From: Siphonodentalium dalli
Taxonomy: Eukaryota > Mollusca > Scaphopoda > Gadilida > Siphonodentaliidae
Assembly (NCBI GenBank): GCA_032622095.1
Contig: CP136068.1
Location: 159,795,465-159,859,464, forward strand
DNA: 64,000 bases
Reading direction: 5' to 3'
Part shown: piece by piece, positions 35,695-46,810 of the stretch
How the letters are laid out: each line of letters opens with the position of its first letter
Position numbering within the stretch: the first letter of the stretch is position 1
Position numbers and translations under genes: made by a program
Notes under the pieces: generated by a model
Databases searched by the model: none
What the model was told of the DNA's origin: nothing
The model's input: only the letters and a program-made list of their open reading frames with translations

Positions 35695-36010
35695 ATAGTT
35701 ATTAGTTATGTGGATGGTGTTATCATTAAACACCACACCCGTATATTGATTATGTGGATAGAGTTATCATTAAACCTCACATCCTTATATTGGTTACAGT
35801 AATGCCCAAAGTAATTGACCACTTAACCACAGCAGAATTATTGGTAATTTTTCAGGATTTAAAAGCCTGAAAAATTACCCATAATTCTGCTGTGGTTAAG
35901 TGGTCAATTACTTTGGACATTACTGTATGTGGATGGAGTTATCATTATACCTCACATCCTTATATTGGTTAGGTTATGTAGATGTGAGTTATCATTAAAG
36001 CTCACATCAG
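35695..36010 (+). repeat. ~45-bp tandem repeat, about 4 units, interrupted by a MITE
   Basis: Units carry TATGTGGATGGAGTTATCAT, then TAAACCTCACATCCTTATAT. The third unit is split between GGTTA and TGTGGATGG by the element at 35797-35925. Confidence 0.75.
35797..35925. mobile_element. Mariner-type palindromic MITE (TA target)
   Basis: A 129-bp element, almost a complete palindrome, starting CAGTAATGCCCAAAGTAATT and ending with its complement ...CATTACTG. It is flanked by TA on both sides (35795-35796 and 35926-35927). CAGT ends and a TA duplication are typical of Tc1/mariner-derived MITEs. It cannot code. Confidence 0.85.
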
Positions 36011-36184
36011 TGTGTTGGGGATTTTGGACCTTGACTTGGGACCTTTGGTTTTTAAAGCAACAAATGCGAGTACACCTTATACACATAAGATGTGTTTGAA
36101 GCCTGCTTACATTTCGAATTGTTGTCAGTTTTGTATCGTCTGCAGCGGAACTCGGCATGTTGAAGCAAAAGTTACAAGAGATAA

Positions 36185-37040
36185 AATATGTACGTAACGA
36201 GACTATAATACAAATGAAAAAATAAATTGAGGGAGGAGTGGGCGATACAGGGAACTAAGGGTTGAACCGATATAAATATGTAGAGCGATAACGACCAATG
36301 TTGACATCTCAACTCTAATGTTACAACAAGGCTATAAAATGGGGGGGGGGGTCATAATCTTAGTTATCTCTATATAGTGCCAGAATAGTCATTTATGGAC
36401 TTCTATAGTGGTACGATGCAAATTGGAATCAAATGATAAAAATATGTATGTAAAACAACTACGGTATACCGATGAAAATAAAAATAACAATTTAGGCCGG
36501 GATTAGATGTTGGGTTGGTTAAATAGACTCGGAGAAAAAGGGGAGCGATGAACTGACATAAATTACTAGAGCGATAGCGATCAATGTTGCCATGTGATGC
36601 ATCGCGACTGTACTGTAGCGGCAATGATATAAAATTGGGGGGGGGGGGGGTGTCTGAAATTATCTCTATCTCTATTGATGGCACCAGGATTATATAGAAA
36701 GGAATAGCAATTGATATACGTATACCGTAATCGTATACTATAGTAATACCATAGACATATAAGTACAAGTATCACGTGATAAAATATTACGTAACGTGAC
36801 TATAGCGATGAAAAAAAATAAATTGGACCGGGATTAGAGGTTCGGTTGGTTATATGTGGATAATTGGATATGGAATTCATACCGATGAGACGATAAAAAT
36901 TAGTGGAGCGATACAGACCAATGTTGACACTTAGTCAGGCTACATGGGGGTTGATACGATAGACTGAAATTAATTTGTCGGGTGATAATGACCAATGTTG
37001 ACGTATAAAGTAACGCGACTGTACTGTCGCACAATTATCA
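36185..37040 (+). repeat. Degenerate tandem repeat, ~260-300-bp unit, about 3 copies
   Basis: Copies begin near 36185, 36430 and 36777, each with GATAAAATAT.TACGTAA.G, GCCGGGATTAGA.GTT.GGT and GAGCGATA.CGACCAATGTTG. The first two carry a poly-G run at the same place in the unit. Confidence 0.65.
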
Positions 37041-37112
37041 GGTAGAACCTGTCAAATATGGACTCTGGTGCCCAATATGGAACAGCTCAGAAAACATTCG
37101 CAGGGCCCTAAA

Positions 37113-37645
37113 ATTTATTTAACATGGGATCTGCCATTAAAATTGATTTATGTCGATAAAATTCTTATTTTTCAAAATTTTAAGCTGATACTTTGTGTGT
37201 CTGTGTGGAATACTTATATATTCCTAAAATGACAGGGTACAGCACGTAATTATTTTTTAGATGGAAGTAATTAATTTTTTTCGATGATAAATTTTAACAT
37301 GGGATTTGCTATTCAAATCGATTTATGTCGATAAAACTCTTATTTTTCAAAATTTTAAGTTGAGACTTGGTGTGTCTGCGTGGAATACTTATATATTCCT
37401 AAAATGACAGGATACAGCACGTAATTATTTTTTAGATGGCAGAAATTATTTTTTTTCGATAATAAATTTTAACACGGGTTTTCCCATTCAAATCGATTTA
37501 TGTCGATAAAACGGTTATTTTTCAAAATTTTAAGCTGAGACTGAGGTATGTCTGCATGGAATACTTATATATTCCTAAAATGGCAGGGTCCAGCACGTAT
37601 TTATCTTTTAGATGGAAGAAATTGATTTGTTTCGATGATAAAAAT
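37113..37645 (+). repeat. Tandem repeat, 175-bp unit, 3 copies
   Basis: AACATGGGAT or its variant starts at 37121, 37296 and 37471, exactly 175 bp apart. Further landmarks are TTTATGTCGATAAAA, TTTTTCAAAATTTTAAG.TGA and GGAATACTTATATATTCC. Confidence 0.85.
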
Positions 37646-39467
37646 CGAGCGTGTACTCAGTGACTGTACTGTGCTGCAGTGTGCGATCAAAATGTAAACA
37701 ACTTTCTCAAGTGTCGTTTTGGTCAACATTTCGCTTTATCGACGGGGAGATCTGATCCGAATAATAGCTAAGATGTATTTAGATAGAATTATTGAAAGAA
37801 TTTGACCGATTATTGTGCATTTTGAGAGAATCGAGTGGAGAAAAACGTTTAGTCAAACACGCGAATTCTGCCAATTACAGTTGCAGACGAGCGCTGTCAG
37901 AATCAGATAATACAGATTGACAACAAAATTAATGCAGGCCTGAAACTCACCTTTTTTGGAGGTAAATCCCACTTATTAGATATCAAAACAATCCTTCCTA
38001 AGCACATTCCACATGTTTTTAATATCTTAGGACACAGTAGCAGTCAACATGAATGAATTTAAATCACGATTCCGAGACGAAGCGAGGCATGTACTGTGTA
38101 CGATTTTTGACACATTTTGATGCGCCTTGTTTACGATGACGTCATTTGCGTTGCCCCACAACCTTAACCCTTTCCAATATTAGCGGCATTTCAATTGGTT
38201 GAAATTAAAAATTTCTCAAGTTCCAGCTCAACCTGAATCTAGTTACCCAATTGGTAGAAATACGTTAGCAGTAATTCTTAGTTTAATGAGTTATAACTCT
38301 AATGTTATTGAGGATATGAGCTCAACAGCATAATATGAAACAGTTTATGGCGGTGTTATCCAAACGTGTGCTTTGATAATGATTATAATTTTATTTTGCG
38401 ATCAAACGTCAGTGCAGCTCAGCAGAAACGCATAGGCACTAGTTCAGTTCAGCAGAAACGCATGAGTCCTACGATTATAGTACACCCACTGGACGCGCTT
38501 CGCGCGTCGGTCAGTGGGTGAAATACAAATTATTATTTGCAGAAGTTAAAAAATATATAGTCGCTACAAACCGCTTTACCAATTAACACATTCACCACCT
38601 CTGGGTCAACGTCACGCGCGAACGCCATCATTTTAGTACCCCAAAGCTACTACTAAACTAACTAACATATCTTTCATATGTCAACAATTAGTAATCAAAC
38701 TAAATGAACTCGCATATCGAACCTGGATCCGGTAACACAAAAAAACAATTTAAACATATATATACCATGTTGTTTTTATAATAGCGTGTGTAATTGTATG
38801 GGGGAGAGGGGCTATATAAGTGGTACTACTTGTGCCACAATCCCAATTGTACATTAATGTACAATAAAATACGTTTAAACTAGAAAAACACACGAGTATG
38901 CACATTTATTCACGCAAGTTGGAAAATTAAAGAACTACAAAGTGAAATTACAACAAGTAAGCTAATTAAAATGTTTTACCTTAACATAAATTTTAGTTAT
39001 AAATGTGGTGTCTAAAGTCTTTATTCCTTTATGACTGTAGGCATTTACTGAATTTACAATTAAATAAACGAAATTTACGGTAAAGTTCAAGGCTAATTCC
39101 AACGGTATCATAGCTGCTGGTATTTATGCAGTAAAGTTACGTAATTTGTTTCACAATGAAGAGCATTGTGCCTTGTTAATTCGCATAATTATTGTACAAT
39201 TATAGCTCGCATTGACGGAAACCGTATGATGAAAGCCTTCTTGCGAAACAGGTTGGCAAGATGGCGGCAGCTGAGTAGTTGACTTAAATTTCGCTCCGAG
39301 TGTTTCTGTAACAAAAACAGGGAAAAATTCAAGATCGGGGACGCAAACAATGCAAAAGTGAAGAAACAAACTGTGGTAAATTTTGGGAGGTTATTCTACT
39401 TTTTGACGAATTTAATCAAGTTATATAAAGCAAACACAGAAAATAGAGCCCATTCCGGTAAACAAAA
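37646..39467. other. Unannotated stretch with a GC-rich hairpin
   Basis: No gene recognised. A strong stem-loop lies at about 38484-38521 (CACCCACTG ... CAGTGGGTG, with GCGCTTCGCGCG in the middle). TTAACCCTTTCC at 38164 looks like a piggyBac-type left end but has no matching right end. The part from about 39200 may be the 5' UTR of the LINE ORF1 at 39468. Confidence 0.4.
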
Positions 39468-40871
39468 ATGGCGGGCGTGAATGAAAACACTTCGTTCAAA
39501 ACTGGAAATACCTCCTTGGGAGCAAATAAAAACAATTCTACGCAGGAAATGTCACCAAAACACAGCACTGCACCTGTTAATGAAAATAAAGAACCAAACA
39601 ATGCTAGTGATTCTCAAAATCAGAAATCAAGAGATGATTCTAAATGTGAAAATAATAGCAATTATGCAGCTATCCAACCTGAAGCCGATAAATCTGATTC
39701 CATAATGGAAACCATTAAATCAGTAGCCGATAATACCTACGGCCTACCATCCAGTCAACCTGCTGGTTCATTTAGTTTTGCTGCTGGTGTGAACTTTGAC
39801 ATTTCATCAAGTCAAAATACCAGTCCTGCACTGACACCTCAAACCACACCTTTTGGGACTCCAAGTAACTTCACATCTAGATTCCAGGACGTATCAGAAA
39901 CAATGAGATCTACCCGTGCCAGAGATAGAACAAACACGAAAAGGGGCTTCAAATGATGAAGATTCACTTGATGAAAATATTAATAAAACTATCAAGGAAC
40001 AAATATGTGTATGTATGAACAATGAATTTCAGACCCTAACAGACCACATGTCAAATATCACTAGCATGTTTTCTTCTATGAATAAAACAATTGAAGGTTA
40101 TGTTACGATCAGCATGTCCAACACTCAGAAGGAGGTGGTGTCTGTTAAAACTGAGGTAAACTCCCTTCAAACAGAAGAGTGCGATGGTCCACCTCAGCAT
40201 GAAAATTCAAATCTAAAAGCCCTGGTGACTGAGACAGTAAATTCACCCCTTTACCAAGATAATTCCTGGATCCGTAAGTACATTGATGAGAAGTTTAACG
40301 AGGCCAAATAATACTGCGACACATAGGTCGAAAAGGGTGAGCATTGCAGCAGGATTCAATGTCTGCGCTTCCACAATGTACCTATACATGAAAGCATCTC
40401 AAGCCTGTTTGATGTAAACTCCAAGGAACTGATAATGGACCTTTGCCACTCATATTTAAAAGTGGAACTCAATCCTGGTGACATAACCAATGCACATCCC
40501 ATAGGATAAATCATCAAAGTCTCAGAAAGACCAGAAATACCTTCCAGAAAATAAAACCGAAACCAATCAGCCAATCAGTCTAAAAAAAATACAACAAAAC
40601 TGTGTCAAATCATTGTGAGATTTGGAAACTGGTAAGCGCGTAAAGCAGTGTATGACAATACAAGAACCTCGAAGACACTAAATATATATTCAGCACTGAA
40701 GACCTTACGAAGGCAAGGAATGAGATAGTCAAAGAGCTTGTATCACTAAGAAAGGACAAACAACTAAACTCATACTGGACATTTCTTGGCAAAGTTTTTG
40801 CTAAAAAAACTGAGACCTCCAGGAAAGTAAATGTGAAAACCCTCGAAGAAGCCAAGGCTCTTAAAAACTAA
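39468..40871 (+). pseudogene. L1-type retrotransposon ORF1 pseudogene
   Basis: ORF1 proteins of L1-like elements are trimeric RNA chaperones with a disordered N terminus, coiled coil, RRM and C-terminal domain. Here the start (AAAATGG context) gives a Ser/Asn-rich N terminus, MAGVNENTSF... After a frameshift between 39916 and 39956, a coiled-coil-like stretch follows (INKTIKEQICVCMNNEFQTL..., NTQKEVVSVKTEVNSL). Stops occur at 40309 and 40324. The same frame then continues with CLRFHNVPIHESISSLFDV and GDITNAHPIG, like the ORF1 RRM. Another frame gives EDLTKARNEIVKELVSLRKD...YWTFLGKVF up to TAA at 40869-40871, matching the C-terminal domain. No ORF2 follows. Confidence 0.75.
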
Positions 40872-43289
40872 TTTCAATTTCATGATAAAATTTCTTCTCT
40901 ATATAAAATTGTATGATGCCTTAATTAATTGAAAATAACATAAACCCCCATCATATCCTATTAGAATTCAGACCCACAAATATTTCAATGCCAAGCCATT
41001 GTATCATATATCAGAGTTCAGCATGCCCTTAAATTGGCCGCTGTAAATTGTATCACAGCACTATATGTATGAAAATTTTCCATTAAAAACAAAAAACAAA
41101 AAAGACCAAGTGCTATGGATTATACCCTGTATAGACACGGACCGGACTTTTCTAATAAAGAGACTTAATATAAAATATCAAATGTGTCCTTCCCTTCGGA
41201 ATGGCACACATTTTCTTTTTCTAAATAAAAACAATAAATTAACACAAAGAAATAAATAATTTAAATTCACTTCCGCAAGGGCATAAAATATTTTCATATA
41301 AAAGTTAGAACTGTTGTTATCTGTCTAGTCTTGTTATAGTCAAATCACTGCCAGTATTTATAGCCTCATCACTCTCCTCACGTATGAAGAAACATGGGTC
41401 TTAAATGCATGCAACTAATGCACATTTTCATAAATAGAGTACCCCTCCCCCAGCATACAAAATATACCATGATATGTCCCTCTAACACATATACGTTTAA
41501 TGCAAATATTTTCTTAATGCGAGAAAACATAAACGCTGATGCTTCAGGATCTCAGTCTTATTCACATACATGTAAATGTATCATTATACATTTTTTACTA
41601 TACTGTGAAATTGATTTCCTACTCCCTTTTAAATTGGAACTTCAGTGCAGGAATCAGCACAACCAAATTGCAACAGTGCTCAAGAAACAGCATTCTGAAT
41701 ACCAGTAGAAATGTCGTTGCCCACATAAATTGCAAACCATCCCGTTATCTTTTCATTATAACCTATTTAAAAAAAAAGAAAAAAAAAAAAGGTTATTAAA
41801 TGAACACAAAAACAATAAAACAAATTAATAGGCCATTGACTCCAGTTGTGTCATATAACTGGGACCTTGAATGCATCTCAATTTAAAATGAAGCTTCCAT
41901 TGATATGATTGATGTATACCGTACAGCGATAACTGATTACTAATATACTCCCAGAGAAAGATTCTATATTGAATGTCTCCTGAGCCTATAGGCCAGAAAA
42001 TGTCACCATTATATAACACACATGTACCATTGCTATTAAAGGTGTATTCAGGTCGTTCCCTGAAATGCTATCTCCGTGAAAAAGTAATTCACTTCTCACA
42101 TATATTCAGAGCATAACATAACATGTCTGCAACGAGATGAATTACATCAAATTAATAATGCAGATCTTAAATGTCATCTTGATAATTTATAAATGCCAGA
42201 ATTAATGAGAAGTGTGATCTACAACAAATTAAACTATATTAAATTTACTATGCATAGAACCTTTTGATGTTTTGCAAGGACAGCAAAAACTATTTTGCTA
42301 ATCATTGTATAACAAAAGGATATTCTTTAGTATATGAATATTTACCTTATATGTCTGATATAGTTTGCAAGCACATTGTTACCAGAACAATGTAGTTAAC
42401 AAACGCCCAAACATAAGTTCATGTTGTGGTTGTAAATGGAGGTATAGAACCCTGAATACACCTCAATTTAAATAAAATGTTTTACACTGTTGTTATGAAT
42501 CTGTATATGTTATTATGCTAACTGTGTTTCTTATAGAATACCAAATAGTCTGGTGCGTCCTAGGGCCATGGTAAATAAATTTGTTTGGCACCCGTCAATA
42601 CACATGTGCTTGATCAATTACCAGAAAAATCTACCAACCACAAATTCAATGGAGCGCTCCTATAAATTTCAGACAGAAACTTGTACTCTTAATCTCTATG
42701 TTCCTAAACACTCGCACCATATGCAAAATTGAACGTAAACAAGAAGGGTGGCAATATTCTACAAAGTGTAATTATATTGTCCTAAATAAGTATTATTAGC
42801 CACCTATCAACTTATATCTCAACAAGGTAACCACAGCATTTCACATAACATTTTGAAAACACAAGATAGGTGCTGAACATTAGATATTGGAACTATGGCC
42901 CCATAAACATATCGTCAGAAGTGACAGTAGTGTCTACAGCAAGCAAGCCCACATATATCACAACCACTTGAGGAATTTCAAAAAATAAATAAATAAATAA
43001 ATAAATAAAAAAGATATCAATCAAACAATCAATTATAAATAAATAATATATTTAACCGAAAAGTTGTATAAATGCCAGAGAGCATATGGCACTTTTGATT
43101 AAATTTCGCTCCATATCACCGATCTTGCTTGCTTGCTGGTTTGACACCCTGATATACTACTTGCTGAAAAGTTCCACAACACTGAATACCTGCATATGTG
43201 ACAAAATTTGCTACTACCTCAAATAAGAATATAAAAATTCATTTTTGTTTTGTTTTGTATGTTAAATCAACCTTAAGTTAAATGCACTC
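40872..43289. other. AT-rich stretch without recognised gene
   Basis: This follows the ORF1 pseudogene where ORF2 would be expected, but I find no endonuclease or RT motif. It contains an A-rich run near 41769-41791 and an (AAAT)n microsatellite at about 42983-43010. Confidence 0.4.
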
Positions 43290-43750
43290 TTAAAGGTACT
43301 CAATCCGACTCGATGGTCCCCATATAATCAGATTCCAACAAAAACAAAAGTTTTTAGAAATTCCGCTTCAGTTATCATAATCGATTTATCGCCAAAAAAT
43401 AATGCTAGTCGCTGTCGGCTGTGGTGTGAAATTGCCTGAAACATGTTATTTATCAACATGTTTTTCGACTCAATTTGGCATTATTATCAACACAGAGCCT
43501 CTTGATTTTAGAATTATCCATCTTCAATCCACAATTTGGTCCAAGGCCGTCGGCTCGTTGAATTGTTACGGGCCACTAAAAAGTATCGATGGTGAAAAAT
43601 AATAAGATTTCAAAATTCGATATATAATAACTCTTGAGCTTTGATGGGTGGGTTCTTCGACTTGAATCTAATTTTGTTTTACCCCCCCCCCCCCGAATCC
43701 AAATAAATAGTAATTGAGGGGCGCTAAATCGGATTATGCATCTTTAAAGT
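43290..43750. mobile_element. Small terminal-inverted-repeat element, possible TTAA target
   Basis: The left end TTAAAGGTACTCAATCCGA and the right end TCGGATTATGCATCTTTAA are imperfect complements extending about 30 bp (left continues toward TCCCC, right starts from GAGGGGCGC). TTAA stands at both edges and could be the target duplication. A poly-C run lies at 43682-43694. No transposase. Confidence 0.55.
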
Positions 43751-46286
43751 GAATGATATTCAAGAAGCCTTACCAACATGGAAAGAGTCTCTCTACTCAA
43801 TTTAACATAGCCCACCCTATTCTTTTAAACCAGTATATTCACGGAAAGCAGCCTTTATAGACAAAACAAAAGCCTAAAATCACCTTGCTGAGCTCGGTTG
43901 ATCCCACTTTATATTTGTAGGTGCATACAAATATGCAAAAGACATTATATGTAACAGTTAATATCAACGTTGGTTTCCCAAACCAAAGTTTCTTTATTTT
44001 CATATTTTTCTATACGAGAAAGTTTCAAATAAAAGTTATTAAAGAAGAAAAGTAACTTAGTTGACCCAGTAACTAAGTAGAGAGACTCAGTCTTATATGT
44101 TGTCTTACTCATCATACAGGAAGCTCACAACACAGAGTAAGTGTGTTGTTTCCGATTGTACACTTTACTCAGATTTATATACAGCACAAACTGAACAGAT
44201 TACCAGCATAAATGTAAACAAACTACTTACTAGTAGAGGCAGTAAAGTGCCAAAGTGGGTATACTCTATAACTTAAAACCAACTATCTTATATATCCTGC
44301 ACAACATAAAATATATTTCATAACATCCCCCAAAATGCCCTATATATTAATAAATCACAACTTCCTGAAGAGTTTAGCAATTAGTCCAGTGAAGCCCAAC
44401 CCATTATACCAATGGCTTTCTGCAAAAACACATGCAGACATCCAGACACTCATAAGGCAAAAATATGTATATGTATTTGCGTGTATGTATGTGTGTACCA
44501 TGTGTGTGTTGTTTGTATATATATGTATATGTATGCATATGTATATATATACCCTAGTCTAGACCCTGCTATTCTAAAGTTATTATCCAGGATTCACAAG
44601 TAAATTCTTTCTAAATGTTTACGTGGTTATTACAGTTTATACAAAGGGAATATAAATTATCGTTAGCAAAATATGGCAGAAGACACTATTTTGTCCAAAA
44701 AAGGAAAAAAACAAAAAAATGAAGGAAAATTACTGAACAAAATAAAAGTGAAGCCTATTTGCTATATCGACCTGATAATATCTAGGATATGAAACCCGAA
44801 CCCGTCCTATATTGTCCTTTGGCCTAACCACTTTTCAGTAGATTGCGAAATGATATTTTTCAAGCTGAAACCTAGAAATTATTTAATCTAGGCATAAACC
44901 TTAATCAATACCCCCCAATACTCCCTCCCCTGATAAGCAGCGATGAAAACAAAAATTCATCTTAAAATCCCCTTACCGTTTCCCTACCCTACCCAAACCA
45001 CATCGGTTTGCCATAGGCATGATAGGCACAGGCAAGATGTTGCCACATGTATACCCAAGTTAAATGCCCCACATAGTGGGTGAATGCTATCAGCTTTTGC
45101 TGTCATTGAATTAAACTTAAATCATTAATTAAATTTTTGACATACCGGCACCGCCCCCCCCCCCCCACCTACACCCCACCAAGCAAATTATATGCTACAC
45201 CCATTACACCATACTTATATCAATTTTATAACTGAAGCACCCGTGCTCTGTGTCACATACACTGGAAAGCTGTACTCGTGCAAAATTATTTTACGAAACA
45301 GCTGATGGATTTAGTTTTGTAGGTCAGGCTTTGGCCAAAAGAACTTATTCACTTGACTGTACCGTGGTGCAGAGACCTTCTCATCGACATGTTTACACAG
45401 GGACCATTTGGTGGGGTAGTTAGACAAGTATTTACATGTTTTTTATATTGTTCAAAGTTATGTTACATGGAGTTCCAGTTAGTTTTACAAATGACTCCGT
45501 CACACCGTTGCATTTGGTAAATACCCCAAAAAAACGTGTTATTATAGATGCGACTGACCCTAAGTACGGAATACCAGAACGCCAATAACTTTAGTATGTA
45601 GCTTGCTGCTGGTCGTAATATCAGCTCTACTGTGTGTAAGAGACCTCCTCTATCGACAGTTTATAATGCGCTCTGTGATCTCGAGATAATTCGGAACATG
45701 TACGCGATACCGTATGCGAAATTAAACAATTGGACCACCCTCTATCTGCCAGTCAAAACTCGACTATTGCGATGATTATAATTCTTTTTTTCCAACTCTT
45801 TAATTTTGACGTTAAGAATTCCAAATTCATATCTGAACTTTGAGAAACAACTCAATTAGCCGCCAAACCGCGTACATGTTTGTTTTCACAGTCATGTACC
45901 TCAGACTCAGAGCGCAATAAATACAATAGCCCCTGTTTCTGTCCGTGAACACTCTACGTGCTCTAAATGTCATATCATCAAACTCATCATCATTATGTAC
46001 ATATGCACATTGTTTTCTTTGTTCATGTTGTTTACATGTTTTCTATTATTCCATGTTTTTCATCATCTTCACCAACTATACCAATGTTTCAATCATCAGG
46101 ACTATGTTATGTGGCAACACCCCCTCACAAACTATCCCGAGTACAAAACGTCCGAACTGGGGTGTCAAAGCAACGATGGTGGAAGGCAGCTTTTCATTCG
46201 ATTCCGGGCCATTTGCAGACCTATACTTCATGCTTCAATCGCCGACTACATTATGTCGTGTTGTCTGAACCAGTATAGGGCTGCGA
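43751..46286. other. AT-rich stretch without recognised gene
   Basis: Short TG/TA-rich microsatellite near 44460-44550 and a poly-C run near 45157. No exon or element that I can support. Confidence 0.4.
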
Positions 46287-46810
46287 TTGGTATCTTTGAT
46301 TCGAGGAAAAAGAGCTCGCCTTTCACCATCCACCTTCACAGTAGTCTGCATAGCCGTAGCGGTTGTTGGAGAATTAACATCAAACGTATATTTCTTTTTA
46401 TCCTCTTTCTGCTATATTTTCGTGCGACATAGAGACCAACCCAGGCCCTCCCACTCACTCGAAAAAATGTACCTAATTCCATCTCTAGCTGTCATTACAA
46501 TGTAAGAAGTATCCGACACAAGATAGAAAAGATAATTGACTCGATCAACGAATTCGACGTTCTTTACTTTACTGAGACGCATCTTGACCAAGCATATTCC
46601 TCAGAACATTTAGAACTCCATGGATACTGTTCCCCTATTCGAAAAGACCGAGACGCGTACGGGGTGGAATATGTGTCATGTTTGCTGATCATCTTATTTA
46701 CAAAGAAATATTTGAACTATAATTCGACTCCTCGATTCTCTGGTTTGAAGTATTTGCTAAAATATCTCACATGATTATTGGGGTCTCATACATGTCAGAC
46801 CAATTTTGTA
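46287..46810 (+). pseudogene. CR1/L2-like retrotransposon 5' part: 2A-like peptide and endonuclease N terminus
   Basis: 46487-46680 reads SCHYNVRSIRHKIEKIID, EFDVLYFTETHLD and GYCSPIRKDRDAYG. These are the opening motifs of LINE apurinic-type endonucleases (NVRSLRxK, FDxxxxTETxL, RKDR). After a frameshift near 46685 the next block reads ADHLIYKEIFEL, a stop, then FDSSILWFEVFAKISHMIIG. Just upstream, one frame away, is FSCDIETNPGP (46417-46449). Before it, a hydrophobic piece (STFTVVCIAVAVV) occurs in yet another frame. The copy is clearly dead, with at least three frame breaks. The remainder of ORF2 was not found downstream. Confidence 0.75.
46426..46449 (+). other. 2A-like ribosome-skipping motif (DIETNPGP)
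   Basis: Encodes D-I-E-T-N-P-G-P, an exact fit to the D-(V/I)-E-x-N-P-G-P signature of 2A-like peptides, at which ribosomes release one product between G and P. Such motifs are known at the N terminus of ORF2 in several APE-type non-LTR retrotransposons of marine invertebrates, which matches its place here before the endonuclease. A one-base gain in the following A6 run (about 46461-46467) separates it from the endonuclease frame. Confidence 0.75.

Noticed and set aside
38164-38200. TTAACCCTTTCC as another piggyBac-type element end
   Set aside because: No matching right terminus with TTAA found downstream.
39468-39956. 162-aa ORF as a host gene
   Set aside because: It continues, after a frameshift, into coiled coil and RRM sequence typical of LINE ORF1 with several stops; better explained as a retrotransposon pseudogene.
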